64,000 bases of DNA. It comes from Halobacteroides halobius DSM 5150 (GTDB lineage Bacteria > Bacillota > Halanaerobiia > Halobacteroidales > Halobacteroidaceae). The notes under the pieces are model-generated. The model saw only the letters and a program-made list of their open reading frames with translations. It was not told the origin of the DNA and searched no databases. A program made the translations under genes and the position numbers. Location of the stretch: the NCBI RefSeq assembly GCF_000328625.1, contig NC_019978.1:992001-1056000 (forward strand), read 5' to 3'. Below are positions 59,058 to 64,000 of the stretch, piece by piece. The first letter of the stretch is position 1; every line of letters starts with the position of its first letter.

Positions 59058-60422
59058 ATGATTTTAAAAAATGGTAAAGTAGTTATTAATAATTTTTTAA
59101 AAGAGGTAGATATTAAGATTAAAGGCAGTAAAATTGTAGCTATAGAAAATGAGTTAAAGTCAAAGGAAGAAGAGGAAGTTATTAATTTGGCTGGAAAGTT
59201 AGTTTTTCCCGGCTTGATTGATAGTCATACTCACTTTCAACTTAAATCTAGAGGAACAGTAACTGTTGATGATTTCTATTATGGGACTAGATCAGCTGCT
59301 TACGGTGGGGTTACAACTATCATTGATTATGCTGAACAAACTACAGAGTCTATTATAGCTGGGTTGAAAGAAAGAAAAAAGGAAGCGAATGAAGAAGCAG
59401 TAGTTGATTATACTTTTCATCTTGTTATTAATAAAGATTTTAATCCGGAAAAACACCTAAATGAATTATATCAACTAAAAAGGCTAGGAATTTCAAGTTT
59501 AAAAATATTTACTACGTATGAGGACTTATATATGTTAGATGAAGATAAATTAGATATTTTATTTAAAACTGTTGCAGATAGTGGATTATTAATTACAGTT
59601 CATGCTGAGGATAATCAAATAATTAAAACACAACAAGAAAAGTATAAGGATTTAGATAAAACAGATATTAGTTATCATCCTGATATAAGGCCTGGGTTAG
59701 CTGAGCAGAAGGCAATTGAAAAATTAAATAAGCTTAGTAAAAAAAGAGGAACCTCCCTTTATATAGTTCATCTATCTTCTAAACAAGGGTATAAAGTAGT
59801 AAAGGAGGCTAAAAAATCAAATTCAAACTTATATGTTGAAACAGCTCCTCATTATCTTACTTTAACTAGAGATGAGTTAGAAAAACCAACTGGTAGATTA
59901 AGTTTAATGACTCCTCCATTGAGAAATGAAGCAGATAATCAAATGTTATGGCAAGGGATTATAGATAATATGATAGATGTTATTGCTACAGATCATTGTG
60001 CTTTTAGTAAAGAACAAAAAGCAATTGGTAATGATTCATTGGATATTTTCCCTGGTATACCTGGAGTAGAAACAATGTTACCTTTGATTTATACTTATGG
60101 TGTAGACTACGAACGTATTTCATTAACCAGATTAGTAGATTTGCTTGCTGTTAAACCAGCTAAGCTTTTTGGTCTTTATCCGCAAAAAGGTAGTCTTAAA
60201 GAAGGAACTGATGCTGATATAGTGATATATGACCCTACAGTAGAATGGACTTTAAAGGATGATAACCTACATTCTCAAGCTGGCTACACTCCTTATCAGG
60301 GTCTAGCCGTAAAAGGGAAAGTAGCTATGACTATGATTAGAGGAGAGATCATAGTTAAGGATAATAAATTTAAAGGAAAGAGAGGCTATGGTGATTTTAT
60401 TAAAGCTAACTTAACTACTTAA
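59058..60422 (+). CDS. hydA: Dihydropyrimidinase/hydantoinase
   Basis: The 454-residue cyclic amidohydrolase opens dihydropyrimidine or hydantoin-type rings. DSHTHF gives the first metal ligands, ISSLKIFTTY the carboxylated Lys (about 149), VHAED and IVHLSS the next His, and IATDHCAF the catalytic Asp. All are intact. In purine clusters this enzyme (HyuA/YgeZ-like) opens the reduced ring. SD gaggaaggcgataag. It starts a transcript with the electron-transfer pair below. Confidence 0.93.
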   Translation: MILKNGKVVINNFLKEVDIKIKGSKIVAIENELKSKEEEEVINLAGKLVFPGLIDSHTHFQLKSRGTVTVDDFYYGTRSAAYGGVTTIIDYAEQTTESIIAGLKERKKEANEEAVVDYTFHLVINKDFNPEKHLNELYQLKRLGISSLKIFTTYEDLYMLDEDKLDILFKTVADSGLLITVHAEDNQIIKTQQEKYKDLDKTDISYHPDIRPGLAEQKAIEKLNKLSKKRGTSLYIVHLSSKQGYKVVKEAKKSNSNLYVETAPHYLTLTRDELEKPTGRLSLMTPPLRNEADNQMLWQGIIDNMIDVIATDHCAFSKEQKAIGNDSLDIFPGIPGVETMLPLIYTYGVDYERISLTRLVDLLAVKPAKLFGLYPQKGSLKEGTDADIVIYDPTVEWTLKDDNLHSQAGYTPYQGLAVKGKVAMTMIRGEIIVKDNKFKGKRGYGDFIKANLTT

Positions 60423-60530
60423 AGAAAATGATGATGCTAAATTTGTTAGAAAATTTAGAACTAAGGAGTACTTGTAATGGGAATATGGTTTAATTGGGAG
60501 GTTGGAATTACAAGGAAGGAGAGTAATTTG

Positions 60531-61385
60531 ATGTATAAGATAATTAAAAATAAAGTTTTAGCTCCTATGATAACAAAGTTAGAGGTTAAGGCTCCAGAAG
60601 TAGCTGCTAAAGCGAAGCCAGGTCATTTTCTAATTGTCAGAGTAGATGAGCAGGCAGAAAGAATTCCATTGACAATAGCTGATTACAATCGAGATAAAGG
60701 AACAATTACAATTATTATTCAGGAGGTAGGTTTTAGTAGTCGTCAGATCTGTAACCTAGATAAAGGAGATGCCTTTTTAGATTTAGTTGGCCCGTTAGGG
60801 GAGCCAATTGAAACTAAAGATTATGATAAAGTAGTCTGTATTGGTGGAGGGTTAGGTAATGCACCATTATATCCTAAGGCTAAGTCTCTAAAAGAGCATG
60901 GAGCAGAAGTAGTTAGTATTTTAGGGGCTCAGACAGCTGCGAAGTTGATCTTAGAAGAAGAATTTAATGAAGTGAGTGATAAATTATATATAGCAACTGA
61001 TGATGGCTCTAAAGGTAAAGAAGGCTTTGTAACAGATATTTTAGAAGAGTTATTAGAAGCAGGAGAGGAATTTGAATTAGCGATTGCTATTGGGCCAATG
61101 ATTATGATGAAAGCTGTATCTGAATTGACAGCAAAATATGATTTAGAGACAATGGTTAGCTTAAATTCCTTAATGATTGATGGTACAGGGATGTGTGGAG
61201 GTTGTCGAGTAACAGTTGCTGGAGAAACTAAATTTGCTTGTGTAGATGGGCCAGCCTTTGATGGACATCTAGTAGATTTTGATGAACAGCTGAGAAGACA
61301 ACAATTTTACAAAGAACATGAAGCAAAAGTTAAGCAACAGTCTGAGCATGCTGGAGGTGAGCACCAATGTCACAAGAAGAAGTAA
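60531..61385 (+). CDS. PyrK/NfnA-like FAD-NAD(P) and 2Fe-2S subunit
   Basis: The 284-residue protein of the ferredoxin-NADP reductase family has a flavin domain (PLTIADYN, near RIPLTI), a nucleotide loop GGGLGNAPLYP (about 107-117) and a C-terminal [2Fe-2S] binding set (GTGMCGGCRVTVAGE and FACVDGPAF). It resembles the small subunit of NADH-dependent ferredoxin:NADP oxidoreductase. The ATG at 60531 follows AAGGAGAG; the ORF could extend 54 bases upstream but without reason. It overlaps the GltD-like gene by 19 bases. Confidence 0.9.
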   Translation: MYKIIKNKVLAPMITKLEVKAPEVAAKAKPGHFLIVRVDEQAERIPLTIADYNRDKGTITIIIQEVGFSSRQICNLDKGDAFLDLVGPLGEPIETKDYDKVVCIGGGLGNAPLYPKAKSLKEHGAEVVSILGAQTAAKLILEEEFNEVSDKLYIATDDGSKGKEGFVTDILEELLEAGEEFELAIAIGPMIMMKAVSELTAKYDLETMVSLNSLMIDGTGMCGGCRVTVAGETKFACVDGPAFDGHLVDFDEQLRRQQFYKEHEAKVKQQSEHAGGEHQCHKKK

Positions 61386-62752
61386 AATATGAGATGCCAG
61401 AACAAGATCCAGTAGAACGAACTGATAATTTTTCTGAAGTAGCTTTAGGTTATGACGAAGAGACTGCCATTAAAGAGGCTGAGCGTTGTTTACAATGCTC
61501 TAATCCTAAGTGTAAAACAGGATGTCCAGTAGAGGTTGATATTCCAGAGTTTATTGAATTAGTGGCAGAAGGTAAGTTTGAAAAGGCAGCTAAGAAGGTT
61601 AAAGAAAAGAATAACTTGCCAGCTATCTGTGGACGGGTCTGTCCCCAAGAAGAGCAGTGCGAAGCTGAATGTATAGTAGGAATTAAGAATGAACCAGTAG
61701 GAATTGGTAGATTAGAGAGATTTGTAGCTGATTATATTCGAGATAGTGAAAAAGTTAAGCCAGTGAAACAAGATAAAGGTAAGGTGGCAGTTGTTGGTGC
61801 TGGACCAGCTGGATTGACTGCTGGGGCTGATTTAGCTAAAATGGGTTATCAAGTGACTATCTTTGAATCTTTTCATAAACCAGGTGGAGTTTTAACTTAT
61901 GGAATCCCTGAATTTAGACTACCAAAAGAGATTGTTCAAGATGAAGTAGAGAAGATTAAGGATTTAGGGGTAGAGATTAAGCTTAATAAAGTAGTCGGTA
62001 AGATTAAAGGAGTCGATGAATTATTTGCAGAAGGTTATGATGCTGTCTTTGTAGGAACAGGAGCTGGTTTACCAAAGTTTTTAGGCTTAGAAGGAGAAAA
62101 CTTAAATGGAGTTTATTCTGCTAATGAATTTTTAACTCGAGTTAATTTAATGAAGGCCTATAAATTTCCTAAGTACAAAACACCAGTTCATGTTGGAGAT
62201 AAAGTAGCAGTTGTAGGGGCAGGTAATGTAGCTATGGATGCTGCTCGAACAGCATTAAGATTAGGGGCCAAGGAATCAATGATCGTTTATCGTCGAGGTC
62301 GAGAAGAGATGCCAGCTCGAGAAGAAGAAATTCATCATGCTCAAGAAGAAGGAGTTGAGTTTAAGTTACTAAATAATCCAACTCGTATTTTAGGAGATCA
62401 AGATGGATTTGTAAGAGGTATGGAATGTGTTAAGATGGAGTTAGGAGAGCGTGATGAATCAGGTCGAAGACGTCCGATTGCAATTGAAGGATCTGAATTT
62501 GAAATAGATGTTGATACAGTAATTATGGCAATTGGACAAAATCCTAATCCAATTCTTTTACAGGATACTCCAGAGATAAAAACAACTGATTGGGGTACAA
62601 TCAAAACTGATGAGAGTAAAGAAACAAGTAAAGAAGGTGTCTTTGCTGGTGGAGATGTAGTAACTGGTGCTGCTACAGTAATTGAGGCTATGGGAGCAGG
62701 TAAACAGGCTGCTCAATCTATTGATCAATATATAAAAAGTAGAAAGAAATGA
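61367..62752 (+). CDS. GltD/NfnB/PreT-like NAD(P)H oxidoreductase
   Basis: The 461-residue glutamate synthase small-subunit fold has an N-terminal two-cluster ferredoxin region (CLQCSNPKCKTGCPV and CGRVCPQEEQCEAEC), an FAD loop VAVVGAGPAGLTAG (about 143-156) and an NADPH loop VAVVGAGNVAMDAAR. It pairs with the PyrK-like subunit (19-base overlap). No GltB is near. It could feed the PreA-like enzyme at 50090 as PreT does in dihydropyrimidine dehydrogenase, or act as an Nfn-type transhydrogenase. SD GGAGGTG. Confidence 0.92.
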   Translation: MSQEEVKYEMPEQDPVERTDNFSEVALGYDEETAIKEAERCLQCSNPKCKTGCPVEVDIPEFIELVAEGKFEKAAKKVKEKNNLPAICGRVCPQEEQCEAECIVGIKNEPVGIGRLERFVADYIRDSEKVKPVKQDKGKVAVVGAGPAGLTAGADLAKMGYQVTIFESFHKPGGVLTYGIPEFRLPKEIVQDEVEKIKDLGVEIKLNKVVGKIKGVDELFAEGYDAVFVGTGAGLPKFLGLEGENLNGVYSANEFLTRVNLMKAYKFPKYKTPVHVGDKVAVVGAGNVAMDAARTALRLGAKESMIVYRRGREEMPAREEEIHHAQEEGVEFKLLNNPTRILGDQDGFVRGMECVKMELGERDESGRRRPIAIEGSEFEIDVDTVIMAIGQNPNPILLQDTPEIKTTDWGTIKTDESKETSKEGVFAGGDVVTGAATVIEAMGAGKQAAQSIDQYIKSRKK

Positions 62753-62905
62753 ATATTGTATTAGGGATATTATTAGATTAGAAAAGAAATATTTTAGCCA
62801 AAAACTATGATGCGATTTAAAATAGCCTACTGCTTCATATAATTAATAACCTATAAAATCCCTGAGCAATTAGTTTGGTTTAATTATAATCTAAGGAGGG
62901 ATATT

Positions 62906-63838
62906 ATGTCTAGAATGGTAGTGGCTTTAGGAGGGAATGCTTTAGGAGAAACTCCTTTAGAACAAAGGGAAATAGTACAACATACAGCTAAACAGATTGT
63001 TGATTTCATAGAGGAAGGTCATGAGGTTATTTTAGCGCATGGTAATGGCCCACAAGTGGGGATGATTAATCTTGCCTTTGAAAATTCAGCCCAATGCCAG
63101 GGCCAAACTCCTAAGATGCCATTTCCAGAATGTGGAGCAATGAGTCAAGGCTATATAGGATATCACTTGCAAAATGGTATTAAAGAGGAATTAAATAATA
63201 GAGGGATTGATAAAGCTGTTACTTCGGTAGTTAGTCAAGTGATTGTAGATAAAGATGATAATGCTTTTAAAAATCCTACTAAACCAATTGGTAGTTTTTA
63301 TTCTAAAACAGAAGCAAAAAAGTTAGAAAAAGAAGGATATGATTTTATAGAAGATTCTGGTCGAGGCTATCGTCGTGTTGTTCCAAGTCCTATGCCGGTA
63401 GATATAGTAGAGAAGGATGTGATTAGTACTTTAGTAGAGAATGAACATATTTTAATTGCTTGTGGTGGGGGTGGGGTTCCTGTAGTAAGAGAAAATGGAA
63501 GTTTAAAAGGAGTTTCAGCTGTAATTGATAAAGATTTTGCTAGTGAAAAACTTGCAGAAATATTAGAAGTAGATTTATTTCTGATTTTAACCGCTGTAGA
63601 GAAGGTAGCAATTAATTTTGGAACTACTAATGAAGAATGGTTATCTAAGATGGATATTAAAACTGCAAAAAGATATTGTCAAGAAGGTCATTTTGCTCCT
63701 GGTAGTATGTTACCTAAAGTTAAAGCAGCAATTAAATTTGCTGAAAGTAAAAAAGATAGAAAGGCATTAATAACTTCTTTAGATAAATCTAAAGAAGCTT
63801 TATTAGGGCAGACAGGAACAATTATATATGATGATTAG
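62906..63838 (+). CDS. arcC: Carbamate kinase
   Basis: The 310-residue kinase makes ATP from carbamoyl phosphate and ADP. ALGGNALGE, ILAHGNGPQVG, ACGGGGVPV and FAPGSMLPKV are the family signatures. It is the ATP-yielding partner of YgeW (carbamoyl phosphate) in purine or ureide fermentation. The 153-base spacer before it (62753-62905) holds no gene and no strong promoter; SD taaggagggatatt. It is followed after 11 bases by a mocA-like gene. Confidence 0.95.
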   Translation: MSRMVVALGGNALGETPLEQREIVQHTAKQIVDFIEEGHEVILAHGNGPQVGMINLAFENSAQCQGQTPKMPFPECGAMSQGYIGYHLQNGIKEELNNRGIDKAVTSVVSQVIVDKDDNAFKNPTKPIGSFYSKTEAKKLEKEGYDFIEDSGRGYRRVVPSPMPVDIVEKDVISTLVENEHILIACGGGGVPVVRENGSLKGVSAVIDKDFASEKLAEILEVDLFLILTAVEKVAINFGTTNEEWLSKMDIKTAKRYCQEGHFAPGSMLPKVKAAIKFAESKKDRKALITSLDKSKEALLGQTGTIIYDD

Positions 63839-63849
63839 AGGAGATAAAA

Positions 63850-64000
63850 ATGGTTTCAGCGATAGTTTTAGCTGCTGGGATGTCAACTAGATTAGATAAA
63901 GATAAATCTAAGCAATTACTTTCACTAGGTAAGAAAACAATTATAGAAACTGTTATAAATAAATTATTAGCTAGTGAGGTAGAAGAAATAATAGTAGTTG
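63850..64000 (+). CDS. Second MocA-like nucleotidyltransferase, 5' part
   Basis: The first 50 codons begin MVSAIVLAAGMSTRLDKDKS and continue KQLLSLGKKTIIETVI, the N-terminal loop of the MobA/MocA nucleotidyltransferase family. SD agaggagataaaa. It is cut by the window edge. It follows arcC directly, so it probably shares its transcript. A second MocA next to the cluster could serve another cofactor form. Confidence 0.85.
   Translation, partial: MVSAIVLAAGMSTRLDKDKSKQLLSLGKKTIIETVINKLLASEVEEIIVV

Noticed and set aside
1-64000. CRISPR arrays, tRNA and rRNA genes
   Set aside because: No regularly spaced repeats and no cloverleaf or rRNA segments were found by reading either strand. A tool search could still detect a divergent tRNA.

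Overview
The window is AT-rich DNA that reads like a strictly anaerobic, endospore-forming Firmicute with an outer membrane. A Halanaerobiales/Halobacteroidaceae-type halophile is the best guess. The evidence is a GerAB-type germination permease, AdhE, selenium-linked molybdenum hydroxylases, and three secreted proteins with predicted beta-barrel character ending in an aromatic residue. The taxon is inferred from gene content, not from a marker gene.

Positions 1-9100 form an accessory island: a C-terminal fragment of a possible methyltransferase, two class II Fic proteins, a MntA/HepT (MNT-HEPN) toxin-antitoxin pair, a class I methyltransferase, an internally duplicated hypothetical protein and a shortened GNAT acetyltransferase. 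The spacers hold four decayed group II intron copies of at least two families, one of them a chimera, plus a possible fifth remnant. The first three genes are followed within about 10-80 bases by an imperfect dyad (317-447, 3436-3542, 4943-4982), and a fourth dyad lies at 6880-6947. Their layout resembles integron attC sites. No integrase is visible, so the cassette-array reading is a hypothesis, but it is the least explained structure here.

Positions 9100-34500 are mostly household and envelope genes: a ferritin-like protein, a DUF421/DUF4363 pair, a Spy-like Met-rich periplasmic protein with unknown secreted neighbours, a chemotaxis receptor, two methyltransferases, asnS, adhE, a flavodoxin-like protein, an SLC13/TrkA-C transporter, a solitary Eco57I-like type IIG restriction-modification protein, a LysM protein, a 2H phosphoesterase, glycerate kinase with a GntP permease, an orphan GerAB and malQ.

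Positions 34529-64000 are one large purine-catabolism and selenium-molybdenum-hydroxylase region, all on the plus strand: ridA, dpaL (ygeX), ygeW, ygeY, a xanthine/uracil permease, a three-subunit xanthine dehydrogenase-like enzyme, 8-oxoguanine deaminase, ssnA, a second hydroxylase split into four subunits like nicotinate dehydrogenase NdhFSLM, a PreA-like dihydropyrimidine dehydrogenase subunit, adenine deaminase, an AzgA-like permease, the maturation genes mocA, yqeC (broken by one in-frame TGA), yqeB and two XdhC-family proteins, a molybdopterin-binding protein, dihydropyrimidinase, a PyrK/NfnA-like plus GltD-like electron-transfer pair, arcC and the start of a second mocA-like gene. Together they suggest fermentation of purines: uptake, deamination, hydroxylation, ring reduction and opening, conversion of a ureido intermediate to 2,3-diaminopropionate and carbamoyl phosphate, ATP from ArcC, and pyruvate plus ammonia from DpaL with RidA protection. 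Two matching promoter/operator elements, before ridA and before hydA, suggest that at least these two transcription units are co-regulated.
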